NCBI GenBank assembly: GCA_052031065.1
Contig: JBPEXY010000301.1
Location: forward strand, 1-10,051
Reading direction: 5' to 3'
Source of the DNA: JBPEXY01 sp052031065
GTDB lineage: Bacteria; Pseudomonadota; Gammaproteobacteria; Immundisolibacterales; Immundisolibacteraceae
Length of the DNA: 10,051 nt
Of the stretch, positions 1 to 7,468 are shown piece after piece; position 1 is the stretch's first letter; every line of letters starts with the position of its first letter. A program made the position numbers and the translations under genes. The notes under the pieces were generated by a model. That model had not been told where the DNA came from. It made no database searches and worked only from the letters and a program-made list of their open reading frames with translations.

Positions 1-404
1 CTGGCCTGGAACTCCTTCTCGGCAGTCGGGTTGATCCGGCTACGCTGACGAATCTGCAGCACGACGACGGTCACCACCATCATGAGAATCAGCGCTGGTG
101 CCAACCAAAGCAGCCTTCCTGCTCCATCGCTGCGTGGTTTCATCAAAATGTAGTCGCCATAGCGGGCGACAAAATAGTCGACTACCTCTGCTTCCGAAGC
201 GCCCTGATCAAATTTTTCTGCGATCACCCGTTTCATCTCCACCGCCAGCTCTGAATCACTCTCGGCGACCGATTGACTCTGGCAGACCGCGCAGCGAAGC
301 TGTGCAGCAAGATCCAGCACGCGGCGCTGATCCGGAGACTCCTCGACCACTGCCGCCGCAGCAGAAAAAGCAAAAAATAGAAGAATAATTCCTTTTTTAA
401 TCAA
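1..404 (-). CDS. ccmH: CcmH, cytochrome c maturation thiol-reduction subunit (3' end cut off by window)
   Basis: Membrane-anchored periplasmic protein that works with CcmG and CcmF to keep the apocytochrome c CXXCH motif reduced for heme attachment. I read 134 codons before the window edge. A signal peptide (residues 1-18, MIKKG then a hydrophobic run ending in four Ala) is followed by the family hallmark LRCAVCQSQS, with the redox pair Cys38 and Cys41. A helical region follows, then GDYILMKP (83-90) and a membrane segment at about 99-118. The start is TTG at 404-402. An in-frame TAA lies at 407-405, so no earlier start is possible, and the TTGA overlaps the ccmG stop, the usual sign of translational coupling. 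About 10-30 C-terminal residues are probably missing, judged from family length. A ccmI-like gene may follow outside the window. Confidence 0.93.
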   Translation of the reverse strand, partial: MIKKGIILLFFAFSAAAAVVEESPDQRRVLDLAAQLRCAVCQSQSVAESDSELAVEMKRVIAEKFDQGASEAEVVDYFVARYGDYILMKPRSDGAGRLLWLAPALILMMVVTVVVLQIRQRSRINPTAEKEFQA

Positions 405-928
405 TTATTTATGCCCAGCTTCTCAACCAGTTTGAGCTCTATCTCTTCAGCCACCAAAGGGCCAATTTTCTTATCCACCACCATACCGTCAGCATCCAGA
501 AAATAGGTCTCAGGCGCCCCATACACACCCAGCTCTATCCCGGCACGCCCCTCCAGATCATGGAGCGACCAGAGATAGGGATCTCCAAGGCGACTTAGCC
601 AACGCTCAGCATCTTTAAGCTTGTCACGGTAATTGAGACCGATAAAGTCGACCCGGTCTCCATATTTTCTTGCCGCCGCAACAATCACCTGATGTTCCGC
701 CACGCAGGCACTACACCAGGAGGCCCAGACATTCACCAATGCCGGGCGCCCCCGAGTCGGCAGCGATCGCACCTTTCCCTGAAGATCAACGCCGCTGATG
801 GGCGGCAGGGGCTTCCCCACCAGCGGCGATGGAATCGCTGAAGGGTCCCGACCCAGCCCGAAATAGAAGGCCGCGAACAACAGCAGTATTAATGGCGTAA
901 TCAGCAGCGCCCAGCGTCTGCCATTCAC
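401..928 (-). CDS. ccmG: CcmG/DsbE, periplasmic thioredoxin-like thiol-disulfide oxidoreductase
   Basis: Membrane-tethered periplasmic thioredoxin-fold protein, 175 residues, that reduces CcmH or apocytochrome c during heme ligation. An N-terminal membrane anchor (about residues 7-24) precedes the thioredoxin domain. The active site is WASWCSACVAEH with Cys72 and Cys75. The loop with the cis-proline is YGAPETYFLD (136-145), matching the CcmG-type GxPET signature rather than that of a general thioredoxin. The start is GTG at 928-926; its GTGA overlaps the TGA of ccmF, so translation is probably coupled. The stop TGA (403-401) overlaps the TTG start of ccmH. It sits second in the ccmF-ccmG-ccmH unit. 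Family assignment is firm. Confidence 0.96.
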   Translation of the reverse strand: MNGRRWALLITPLILLLFAAFYFGLGRDPSAIPSPLVGKPLPPISGVDLQGKVRSLPTRGRPALVNVWASWCSACVAEHQVIVAAARKYGDRVDFIGLNYRDKLKDAERWLSRLGDPYLWSLHDLEGRAGIELGVYGAPETYFLDADGMVVDKKIGPLVAEEIELKLVEKLGINN

Positions 929-2889
929 GAAACCGCATCTCCCTTACCGTGGCTGACCCGGGAGAAATTTGAGGCCCGATCAAGCAGAATCAGAAACACA
1001 GCAGCAAGCAGTAGCCCAGTACCCCACCAGATCAATTGAACCAGAGGGTTTACATAACCCTGAACCGCCCAGCCACGACCCTCCTGCTGGCCCATCACCA
1101 GGTAGAAATCACGCGCCAGGGTCGAATCGATTGCCGCCTCAGTAGTCACCATGCCGCTCACCGCATAGCGGCGTTTTTGCGGCCGCAGTTCGGTCCCCCG
1201 CTCCAGCAGCCGAAATACTCCCTCAACGGCGTGATAATTAGCCACCGATTTTTCCTCTACCGACACCAGCTCGGCGACTTCACCACCGACCATCAACCGA
1301 TCTCCAGGCTGCATCACCACTGCCTGCTGAGACCTGAACAGCCCGGAACCGACCAATCCAGCAGCGACGACAATCGCACCAAAATGGGCCAGGGTTGCCG
1401 CGAAGTGGCGCCGATCCGCCCTCAACACGCCGAAGACGCCGGTCTTGCTTCCGGCAGATCTGGCAACCGCCAGACGCCCTCGTACATCCTGCACGAAGGT
1501 AAACAGCAATCCGCCCGCCAAAGCGGCCACCACCGCCACCTGCCAGTGGGGCTCCCAGATCAGCAACGAGATCACTGCACAACCGATCGCCAACGAGACT
1601 AAAGGCGCTAGCTTTTGTAGTAACCGACCCGGCGCTATCTGCCGCCACGGCAGCAAAGGCGCGGTAACCATCAGCAACAGCATTAACAACATCACTGGAG
1701 AGACCACACCGTTGAAATAGGGTGCAGCGACGGTAATCTTCTCATCCATGGAAAGGTCGAGAAACAGCGGGTACATGGTGCCCAGAAACACCATCACACA
1801 GCAGGCGGTAAACAGACCATTACCGAGCATAATGCCCGACTCACGCGATAACCACGCCATCGGCCGCGGCTCGCCATGGAGAGTATCGGCACGCCAGAAC
1901 GCAAGCACCAGTGCAACGACAATCACTATTCCCATAAAAACCAGGATGTAACCGCCGCGTCCAGGGTCGACCGCGAAGGCGTGGACCGAAGAGAGAATGC
2001 CCGACCGGACCAGAAAGGTCCCCAGTAACGAAAGCAGGAAGGTGGTGATCATTAAAAACAGATTCCAGACCGGCAGCATGCGTCGCTGATCCTGCGCCAT
2101 GATTGAGTGCAGCAGCGCGGTACCGGTCAACCAGGGCATGAAGGATGCGTTTTCCACCGGATCCCAGGCCCAATAACCGCCCCAGCCAAGTTCGTAGTAG
2201 GCCCACCAGCCACCGAGCACAATACCGGCAGTCAGAAACAGCCATGCAATCAGCACCCAACGGCGCGCCAGCGGAATCCACTCATCGCTGCGCCAGCCAC
2301 TGGCCAGAGCCGCCATCGCAAAGGCGAAGGGCACGGAAAAACCGACATAGCCGAGATAGAGCATCGGCGGATGGAACGCCATACCCGGGTCCTGCAGCAA
2401 CGGATTGAGCTCCCGGCCATCAACCGGCACCACGGGCAGTCGTTCAAAAGGTGAGGAGAGAAACAGGATCAACCCTAAAAAGCCGACCAGCAACCAGCCC
2501 TGGACGGCCATCACGTAGCCCAGATGGGTGGTGAACCGCTTACTGCCCTGCCAGCCAACCACTGCAGTGAACAGCGCCAGCACAGTAGCCCAAAGATAGA
2601 GTGAGCCCTCATGGCCACCCCAGAGGGCGGTTACCTTGTAGAGTAGCGGTAATTGACTATTGGAATTGTGCGCCACATAGGCGACCGAAAAGTCATCGGT
2701 GACAAAAGCGTGCACCTGAACCGCAGCGCCAAACAGCACCAACAGTGCCACCAGCGGAGCCGCATTGGTGGAGAGATTGTTTATTTGTGGCGCACCACTG
2801 AATCGGGCTAACAATGGTGCGGTACCCTGGAGCAAGGCCAGCATCAGGGCAAGCCAGGCGGCATAATGACCCAATTCAATCCAGGGCAT
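925..2889 (-). CDS. ccmF: CcmF, heme lyase integral membrane subunit
   Basis: Large polytopic inner-membrane protein (654 residues from this start) that takes heme from holo-CcmE and ligates it to apocytochrome c. The WWD heme-handling motif lies at about residues 236-253 (WGGYWAWDPVENAS, then MPW). Candidate heme-ligand histidines are His173 (in HPPMLYLG), His261 and His303 (in SSVHAFAVDPGRG). These numbers equal those I recall for E. coli CcmF (173, 261, 303), which supports starting at ATG 2889 rather than at the in-frame TTG at 2907. The ATG also has a G-rich run (GGGGG) about 5 bases upstream. The stop overlaps the GTG of ccmG. The gene is first in a minus-strand unit pointing away from ccmA, so its promoter should lie in 2890-3176. 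Length and motifs are normal. Confidence 0.97.
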   Translation of the reverse strand: MPWIELGHYAAWLALMLALLQGTAPLLARFSGAPQINNLSTNAAPLVALLVLFGAAVQVHAFVTDDFSVAYVAHNSNSQLPLLYKVTALWGGHEGSLYLWATVLALFTAVVGWQGSKRFTTHLGYVMAVQGWLLVGFLGLILFLSSPFERLPVVPVDGRELNPLLQDPGMAFHPPMLYLGYVGFSVPFAFAMAALASGWRSDEWIPLARRWVLIAWLFLTAGIVLGGWWAYYELGWGGYWAWDPVENASFMPWLTGTALLHSIMAQDQRRMLPVWNLFLMITTFLLSLLGTFLVRSGILSSVHAFAVDPGRGGYILVFMGIVIVVALVLAFWRADTLHGEPRPMAWLSRESGIMLGNGLFTACCVMVFLGTMYPLFLDLSMDEKITVAAPYFNGVVSPVMLLMLLLMVTAPLLPWRQIAPGRLLQKLAPLVSLAIGCAVISLLIWEPHWQVAVVAALAGGLLFTFVQDVRGRLAVARSAGSKTGVFGVLRADRRHFAATLAHFGAIVVAAGLVGSGLFRSQQAVVMQPGDRLMVGGEVAELVSVEEKSVANYHAVEGVFRLLERGTELRPQKRRYAVSGMVTTEAAIDSTLARDFYLVMGQQEGRGWAVQGYVNPLVQLIWWGTGLLLAAVFLILLDRASNFSRVSHGKGDAVS

Positions 2890-3176
2890 TTCTACCCCCA
2901 CAGGCAAGAAGTATTATCGGCATTTTTAACCGTCTAAATGAAGAAACAGGTTGAGTAATCCGCTTGTGCCTGGCCGCGATGCCCGACACCTGCCGGCGCC
3001 AGCCCGGACGTGAACCCGCCGAGACGCCAGACGCCTTTTGGATTGTACACCAGCCCGTCAGTTCCCCCAGCGCGGCTCAATCGGTGTAAAGCTCTGTTGC
3101 TATTACGCCTGGAGACCGTACCATCCGCTAAACTGTGATCAGTTGATGCAGACCGCAAGGCGCTGGCAGTAAACCA
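2890..3176. other. Divergent intergenic region between ccmF and ccmA
   Basis: About 287 bases that must hold the promoters for both ccm units. On the minus strand a TACAAT hexamer (near-consensus -10) sits in the stretch around 3044-3050, but I see no good -35 at 16-18 bases from it. A short dyad, AACTG-TGAT-CAGTT, lies at 3131-3144. A TTG-initiated frame on the minus strand (3158-2934) has no recognisable protein features and I do not treat it as a gene. I see no tRNA or clear terminator here. Confidence 0.4.
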
Positions 3177-3857
3177 TTGAGTCTCTGCCCAGCCGAAGTT
3201 TGTCGGATCTTCAAGTCACCCAGCCACCTCATCAGATCAACTCGAACCCCAACATTGTTTGCTGCCGAACAGATTAGCGCCCGCCGGGGCGAACGACTCC
3301 TGCTCAAGGACGTCAGTTTTTCCCTCAGCGAAGGTCAAGCCCTGCAGGTCACCGGAGAAAACGGCAGCGGCAAGACCACACTGCTGCGTATTCTTGCTGG
3401 TCTCAGCGACCCGGATCGCGGCCGGGTCACCTGGCAGTCGGAGGATATTCGCCAGTGCCGTGATCAGTTTCATCAGCATCTAACCTTCAGCGGCCACCAT
3501 TTCGGCCTGCGCGGTGACCTGACTGCCCGCGAAAATCTCATTTTTCTACTCCCCGTTACGCTCTCATCCACAGAGCTTCTCAGTGTCATGGAACGTGTTG
3601 GCCTGACGCGCAGCATGGATCTACCGGCACGTTACCTTTCCCAGGGTCAGCGGCGCAGGCTGTTGCTGGCCCGTTTGCTCGCCCAGCAGAGTAAATTGTG
3701 GATTCTCGACGAACCGCTCGCGGCACTCGATCGCAACGGCATAGCCCTGGTGGAACAGATCTGTACCAACCACCTGAGTAACGGCGGCCTGCTGGTGGTT
3801 ACCTCGCATCAGCCCATATCTTCGGCGCTGGGCAAACTAACCGAGCTGAGTTTATGA
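3177..3857 (+). CDS. ccmA: CcmA, ATP-binding subunit of the heme exporter/CcmE-release ABC complex
   Basis: Cytoplasmic ABC ATPase that pairs with CcmB; its ATP hydrolysis releases holo-CcmE from CcmC. All ABC landmarks are present (numbering from TTG 3177): Walker A GENGSGKTT (60-68), signature LSQGQ (154-158), Walker B LWILDEP (174-180), D-loop ALD (183-185) and switch His211. The start is unresolved. The frame is open from an in-frame TGA at 3144-3146 but contains no ATG or GTG before the domain begins. TTG 3177 gives 226 residues. TTG 3255 (aca-ttg-ttt) gives about 200 and places Walker A about where E. coli CcmA has it, so the true start is probably nearer 3255. Neither TTG has a clear Shine-Dalgarno sequence. 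I give the longest reading. The stop overlaps the ccmB ATG. Confidence 0.93.
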   Translation: MSLCPAEVCRIFKSPSHLIRSTRTPTLFAAEQISARRGERLLLKDVSFSLSEGQALQVTGENGSGKTTLLRILAGLSDPDRGRVTWQSEDIRQCRDQFHQHLTFSGHHFGLRGDLTARENLIFLLPVTLSSTELLSVMERVGLTRSMDLPARYLSQGQRRRLLLARLLAQQSKLWILDEPLAALDRNGIALVEQICTNHLSNGGLLVVTSHQPISSALGKLTELSL

Positions 3858-4525
3858 GCACAGCGGTGCAGTTGAGCAAACAATTCAAGCGGGAAATGGT
3901 GACCGCTTTTCGCCAGCCAGGCGATGCACTGGCGCCAGTGGTCTTCTATCTGATTATTGGCACTCTGTTTCCACTGGCACTCGGTTCCGACCCACGCCTG
4001 CTGACACAAATAGGTCCCGGCGCCATCTGGATCGCGGCGCTGCTGGCAATGCTGCTATCGCTGCACAGACTGTTTCGACCCGACCTCGACAACGGCTACC
4101 TGGAGCAGTTGCTGCTAATGCCCTGCCCGCTGTTCCTATTGATCGCTGCCCGACTACTTGCCCAATGGCTGCAAACCGCACTACCCCTGCTACTGGCAAC
4201 ACCGCTACTGGCAGAGGGGTTTGGCCTTTCCGCCGGGCTACTACCGGTGCTGCTATGTTCGCTATTACTGGGAACACCGGTGCTACTGTGTGTCGGCGCG
4301 ATTAATGAAGCGCTGACATTAGCCAGTCGCGGCGGCGCCCTGCTGGCGCTATTGGTGCTACCGCTTTATGTACCGACGCTGGTGTTTGGCAGTGGTGCGG
4401 TCTATGCGGTCTCTTTTGGCGAGAGCCCAGCCGGGCACCTCTCGCTGCTTGCCGCGCTGTCACTGTTCACCGCCATGTTTGCCCCGGTAACGATTGCCGC
4501 AGCCCTGCGCATCTCCATTGATTAA
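3854..4525 (+). CDS. ccmB: CcmB, membrane subunit of the CcmAB ABC complex
   Basis: Integral membrane partner of CcmA, 223 residues and almost wholly hydrophobic, with about six membrane segments after a short charged N-terminus (SKQFKREMVTAFRQPGDAL). The N-terminal region, with FxREMxxAFRxPGDALxPVVFY, is typical of CcmB. The GAxWIAALLAMLLSLHRLF stretch at about residues 55-73 followed by DLDNGYLEQLLL is also characteristic. The ATG at 3854 overlaps the ccmA stop (ATGA), so the two are probably translated together, as expected for a stoichiometric ABC complex. Length matches the family. After it comes an unusual 197-base gap before ccmC. Confidence 0.94.
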   Translation: MSTAVQLSKQFKREMVTAFRQPGDALAPVVFYLIIGTLFPLALGSDPRLLTQIGPGAIWIAALLAMLLSLHRLFRPDLDNGYLEQLLLMPCPLFLLIAARLLAQWLQTALPLLLATPLLAEGFGLSAGLLPVLLCSLLLGTPVLLCVGAINEALTLASRGGALLALLVLPLYVPTLVFGSGAVYAVSFGESPAGHLSLLAALSLFTAMFAPVTIAAALRISID

Positions 4526-4580
4526 TATTGGCCGGGAACTGCCATCCAAAACTGCCAACTATTGCGCGAACAGCGAAACA

Positions 4581-4611
4581 TTCTGCAGCCAGACCATCCT
4601 GCTCTTATAAT
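4581..4611 (+). promoter_or_regulatory. Possible sigma-70 promoter in front of ccmCDE
   Basis: A perfect -10 hexamer TATAAT lies at 4606-4611 in the 197-base gap between ccmB and ccmC. The best -35-like hexamer, TTCTGC at 4581-4586, matches TTGACA poorly and the spacer is long (19 bases), so the call rests mainly on the -10. If real, it would give ccmC a leader of roughly 100 bases and allow ccmCDE to be expressed apart from ccmAB. Confidence 0.35.
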
Positions 4612-4722
4612 CATGTCCAGCATACCGGCAGCGGAACTTGCGGGTGCCAATCGAGTTCCAACCCGGTGGCTTGAGTAATCGACACCCTCACATTCAACTG
4701 ACTAAGCCGATCAACCTGACTC

Positions 4723-5493
4723 ATGTCTGTCATCCGCGAATACTGGCACAAGCTCTCCTCGGCCAAGCACTTCTATCCGATTGCCGGCGTACTGACCCCC
4801 TGGCTGCTGATCCCCGCGCTGCTACTGCTCGCCTGGGGCAGCTGGCAGGGGCTGGTAGTCGCGCCGGCCGATTATCAACAGGGTGAGAGCTACCGGATTA
4901 TTTTCGTCCATGTGCCATCCGCATGGCTGTCGATGATGGTTTATATGGTGATGGCGGTTAATGGCGCCATCTACCTGATCTGGAAAATCAAACTGGCCGA
5001 CCTGGTGGCCGCTGCCAGCGCACCGATGGGTGCCGCGTTCACCTTCCTGGCACTGGCGACCGGTTCCCTCTGGGGCAAGCCGATGTGGGGAACCTGGTGG
5101 GTCTGGGACGCAAGACTAACCTCCGAGCTGGTGTTACTGTTTCTCTACTTGGGGGTGATCGCCCTGCGCGGCGCTATTGACGATCGCCAGCGCGCGGGCC
5201 GCGCTGCCGGTCTTCTCGGCGTGGTCGGGGCCATCAACGTGCCGATCATCCACTACTCGGTAGAGTGGTGGGAAACACTGCACCAGCCAGCGACAGTAAG
5301 TAAATTCAGCGCCCCATCAATGCATTCCAGTATGCTGGTCCCGCTACTGGTGATGGCCATTGCCTTTACCCTGTTTTTCTTTGCCGTGCTGATGATTAGA
5401 TTACGCGCCGGCATCCTTGAACAGGAGCGCCATACCCGCTGGATGGCGGAGCTTTACGACAACCAACCGGAATCGGGGCCAGCAAATGGCTGA
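4723..5493 (+). CDS. ccmC: CcmC, heme-delivery membrane protein
   Basis: Integral membrane protein, 256 residues and six predicted segments, that presents heme to CcmE on the periplasmic side. The WWD motif is intact (WGTWWVWDARLTSE, about residues 122-135). The two axial heme histidine candidates are present: His63 in FVHVPSAW and His177 in IIHYSVEWWETLHQ. Length is normal for the short gammaproteobacterial CcmC, not the longer CcsA/ResC type. The start is the ATG at 4723, which matches the family N-terminus; no strong Shine-Dalgarno sequence is visible. The end overlaps ccmD by 8 bases. Identification is secure. Confidence 0.96.
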   Translation: MSVIREYWHKLSSAKHFYPIAGVLTPWLLIPALLLLAWGSWQGLVVAPADYQQGESYRIIFVHVPSAWLSMMVYMVMAVNGAIYLIWKIKLADLVAAASAPMGAAFTFLALATGSLWGKPMWGTWWVWDARLTSELVLLFLYLGVIALRGAIDDRQRAGRAAGLLGVVGAINVPIIHYSVEWWETLHQPATVSKFSAPSMHSSMLVPLLVMAIAFTLFFFAVLMIRLRAGILEQERHTRWMAELYDNQPESGPANG

Positions 5494-5719
5494 TTTTTTT
5501 GCAATGGGTGGTTACGCCGTTTACGTCTGGAGTTCATGGGGTCTCACCGTGCTGGTGATGATGACCACCCTGATTCAGGCGTTACGCCGCCTCAGGGCTC
5601 TTCGCCGGGAGGTAGAAGGCGACCTTCAGAAACCTGCAACGAAGATGCGCGCTGCTGCTTCTACTGATACACCTACCGCCAGCGATGAGATAACCATAGA
5701 AAGGAAGCTCGACCGTTGA
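5486..5719 (+). CDS. ccmD: CcmD, small membrane subunit of the CcmABC-CcmE complex
   Basis: Small single-span membrane protein, 77 residues, needed to release holo-CcmE from the CcmABC complex. The start MADFFAMGGYAVYVW is the classic CcmD N-terminus, so the ATG at 5486 is chosen although the frame stays open further upstream inside ccmC. A membrane helix spans about residues 12-31. A basic segment (RRLRALRRE) follows, then a Thr/Ala-rich charged tail that is somewhat longer than in many homologues. It overlaps ccmC by 8 bases, and its TGA overlaps the TTG start of ccmE, so ccmC, ccmD and ccmE are probably translationally coupled. Confidence 0.93.
   Translation: MADFFAMGGYAVYVWSSWGLTVLVMMTTLIQALRRLRALRREVEGDLQKPATKMRAAASTDTPTASDEITIERKLDR
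5701..5707 (+). promoter_or_regulatory. ccmE: Ribosome binding site deciding the ccmE TTG start
   Basis: AAGGAAG lies inside the end of ccmD, 8 bases before TTG 5716. It supports a TTG start for ccmE, since no ATG near the expected N-terminus is available. Confidence 0.7.
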
Positions 5720-6174
5720 AAAAAAGGCATCAAAAACTGGTTTACATGCTCGTCAGCCTTGCAGGATTAGCCATCGTGGTCGGCCTGGTGCTCAATGCCT
5801 TTTCCAGCAACCTGGTCTATTTTCGCAGCCCCAGTGACGTCGCCAACGGTACGGTCAACAGCGCCAACCCTTTTCGTCTCGGCGGTATGGTTAAAGAGGG
5901 CAGCGTCGTGCGCGAGCCCAACTCCCTCAAGGTCAGTTTTGTAGTCACCGACTATGCCCACGATGTCACCATCCACTACGACGGGGTGCTACCCGACCTG
6001 TTTCGCGAAGGCCAGGGCGTCGTAACCGAAGGCCAACTTGATGACCAGGGGGTCTATTCTGCCCACACGGTACTGGCCAAGCATGATGAAAACTACATGC
6101 CACCGGAAGTGGCGGATGCTCTGGAAAAAGCGGGCAAGATGCCTGGCTCCCAATCCGGCACCCAGGCTCCCTAA
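5716..6174 (+). CDS. ccmE: CcmE, periplasmic heme chaperone
   Basis: Membrane-anchored periplasmic heme chaperone, 152 residues, that binds heme covalently and hands it to CcmF. A basic N-terminus (MKKRHQK) precedes a membrane anchor at about 9-27. Next comes NLVYFRSPSDV (32-42), typical of CcmE, then an OB-fold domain. The heme-binding site is LAKHDENYMPPEV, with the covalent-heme His123 and the ligand Tyr127, so this is the common HxxxY type rather than the CxxxY variant. The start is TTG at 5716, which overlaps the ccmD stop and is backed by the upstream AAGGAAG. The C-terminal tail (KMPGSQSGTQAP) is short and flexible, as usual. This is the last ccm gene of the plus-strand unit. Confidence 0.96.
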   Translation: MKKRHQKLVYMLVSLAGLAIVVGLVLNAFSSNLVYFRSPSDVANGTVNSANPFRLGGMVKEGSVVREPNSLKVSFVVTDYAHDVTIHYDGVLPDLFREGQGVVTEGQLDDQGVYSAHTVLAKHDENYMPPEVADALEKAGKMPGSQSGTQAP

Positions 6175-6238
6175 CAGACCGGCTTCGGTTCGCGAGCAGA
6201 ACTCACCTATTTGACCTAATCGATAGTGGACTCAGACC

Positions 6239-7342
6239 ATGATCCTGATTCTCGACGCCGAAATTCACCAAGACCAGCAACGCCTTGATGGGCTACTCGC
6301 GCACCTGCGTAATCTACCCGGTGTCGAAGCGCGGCTACACCAGGTAACCGGCGCCGAGCAGACGGTATCCGAGGTCTACCTGATCGGCGACACCCATCGA
6401 CTGGACCGCAACGACATCGCCGCGCTGGACGGAGTCGAACAGGTAATCAAGGTCTCCAGCGACTATCGGGTTCTTGGCCGCCACCAGGAAGACCGGCGCA
6501 GCGCCGGCTTCAGTTACCAGGGGCTCAATTTTGACCAGGACTCTCTGCACATTTTCGCCGGACTCTGCGCGGTCGATACCCCGGAACATGTCGACCAGAT
6601 GATGGCGGCGGTGGCCGCCGAAGGCCTTGAGTGCACCCGTATGGGAGCGTATAAGCCGCGCACCAACCCCTACTCTTTTCAGGGTCACGGCGCAGACTGC
6701 CTGCCCTGGGTGTTTGAGTCCGCTGGCCGCCATGGCATTAAAGTGATTGCCATGGAGGTGACCCACGAAAGCCACATCGCCGAAATTGAACAGGCGTTAA
6801 AAGACACCGGTGACCCCTGCGGCGTAATGATGCAGGTCGGTACCCGCAACACCCAAAATTTTGAGCTGCTGAAAGCGCTCGGTCGTCAGCGTCGTTTTCC
6901 GGTACTGCTAAAAAGAGGCTTTGGAATCACTCTGGAAGAGTCGATCAACGCTGCTGAATACCTGGCCAGCGAAGGCAACGACCAGGTGATCTTCTGCCTG
7001 CGCGGAGTAAAGACCAATCTGGGTGACCCGCACCGCAACCTGGTCGATTTTGCCCATGTACCGGTAATAAAAAGCCAGACGCGCATGCCGGTCTGTATCG
7101 ATCCCTCCCATTCTGTCGGCAGGCGTCATCAGAGCGAAGATGGGGTGCTCGACCTGCTCCACGCTACCGCACAGGGCGTAATTGCCGGCGCGAATATGAT
7201 CCTGGTCGATTTTCACCCGCAACCGGAGCTTGCGCTGGTCGACGGCGCGCAGGCGTTAACCCTCGACGAACTGCCACTGTTTGTCGAAGACGTGCGCATC
7301 AGCCGCGAAGCCTACGAACAGCGGGTAAAGCTCTACCAGTAG
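6239..7342 (+). CDS. Class I (beta-type) DAHP synthase-like enzyme, divergent active site
   Basis: Member of the DAHP synthase/KDO8P synthase aldolase family, 367 residues, which condenses phosphoenolpyruvate with erythrose 4-phosphate in the first shikimate step. Residues 1-80 resemble the ferredoxin-like N-terminal domain of beta-type enzymes (as in Thermotoga). The barrel motifs are GAYKPRTNPYSFQG (136-149), VGTRNTQNFELLK (200-212), PVLLKRGF (221-228) and DPSHSVGRR (288-296). Metal ligand candidates are Cys110, His291 and Asp335. The remaining ligand, normally the Glu of an EVHPxPE motif, is Asp324 here (VDFHPQPE). The usual GPCS reads GLCA, and CERGIRT reads CLRGVKT. It could be a DAHP synthase with altered regulation, or an enzyme with a different aldehyde substrate. 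The start ATG 6239 fits the domain; 64 bases separate it from ccmE, so co-transcription is possible. Confidence 0.8.
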   Translation: MILILDAEIHQDQQRLDGLLAHLRNLPGVEARLHQVTGAEQTVSEVYLIGDTHRLDRNDIAALDGVEQVIKVSSDYRVLGRHQEDRRSAGFSYQGLNFDQDSLHIFAGLCAVDTPEHVDQMMAAVAAEGLECTRMGAYKPRTNPYSFQGHGADCLPWVFESAGRHGIKVIAMEVTHESHIAEIEQALKDTGDPCGVMMQVGTRNTQNFELLKALGRQRRFPVLLKRGFGITLEESINAAEYLASEGNDQVIFCLRGVKTNLGDPHRNLVDFAHVPVIKSQTRMPVCIDPSHSVGRRHQSEDGVLDLLHATAQGVIAGANMILVDFHPQPELALVDGAQALTLDELPLFVEDVRISREAYEQRVKLYQ

Positions 7343-7468
7343 CCAGGTTGGATTCTCTTCTGCGCCACGCAGTAGCGCTGCGCCCACCACAAACTCAATG
7401 GCGAAAGCGCCAGCCGCCCGTCTCGCTACCCGCGCCAATCTTCACCTCTGATTTTGCCCCGTAACTCG

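Noticed and set aside
98..388. Plus-strand open frame of 96 codons opposite ccmH
   Set aside because: It is antisense to a clear CcmH with signal peptide and RCxxC motif, and its Pro/Arg-rich translation has no family features.
1036..2454. Several long open frames on both strands inside ccmF
   Set aside because: They overlap a full-length, motif-complete CcmF and reflect GC-rich codon bias in other frames.
2934..3158. Minus-strand 74-codon frame in the ccmF-ccmA gap
   Set aside because: It needs a TTG start without a ribosome binding site and shows no domain, signal peptide or membrane segment.
4638..4886. Plus-strand frame covering the ccmC leader and start
   Set aside because: Most of it lies in another frame of ccmC; the part before ccmC has no recognisable features.
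5417..5485. Longer ccmD starting inside ccmC
   Set aside because: The family N-terminus MADFFAMGGYA begins at 5486; the upstream extension is simply ccmC in another frame.
6177..6192. Possible terminator after ccmE (ACCG-GCTT-CGGT)
   Set aside because: The stem is only 4-5 base pairs and no T-run follows.
7399..7412. Possible terminator after the DAHP synthase gene (TGGCG-AAAG-CGCCA)
   Set aside because: A 5-base-pair stem with no T-run is not enough to call a terminator.
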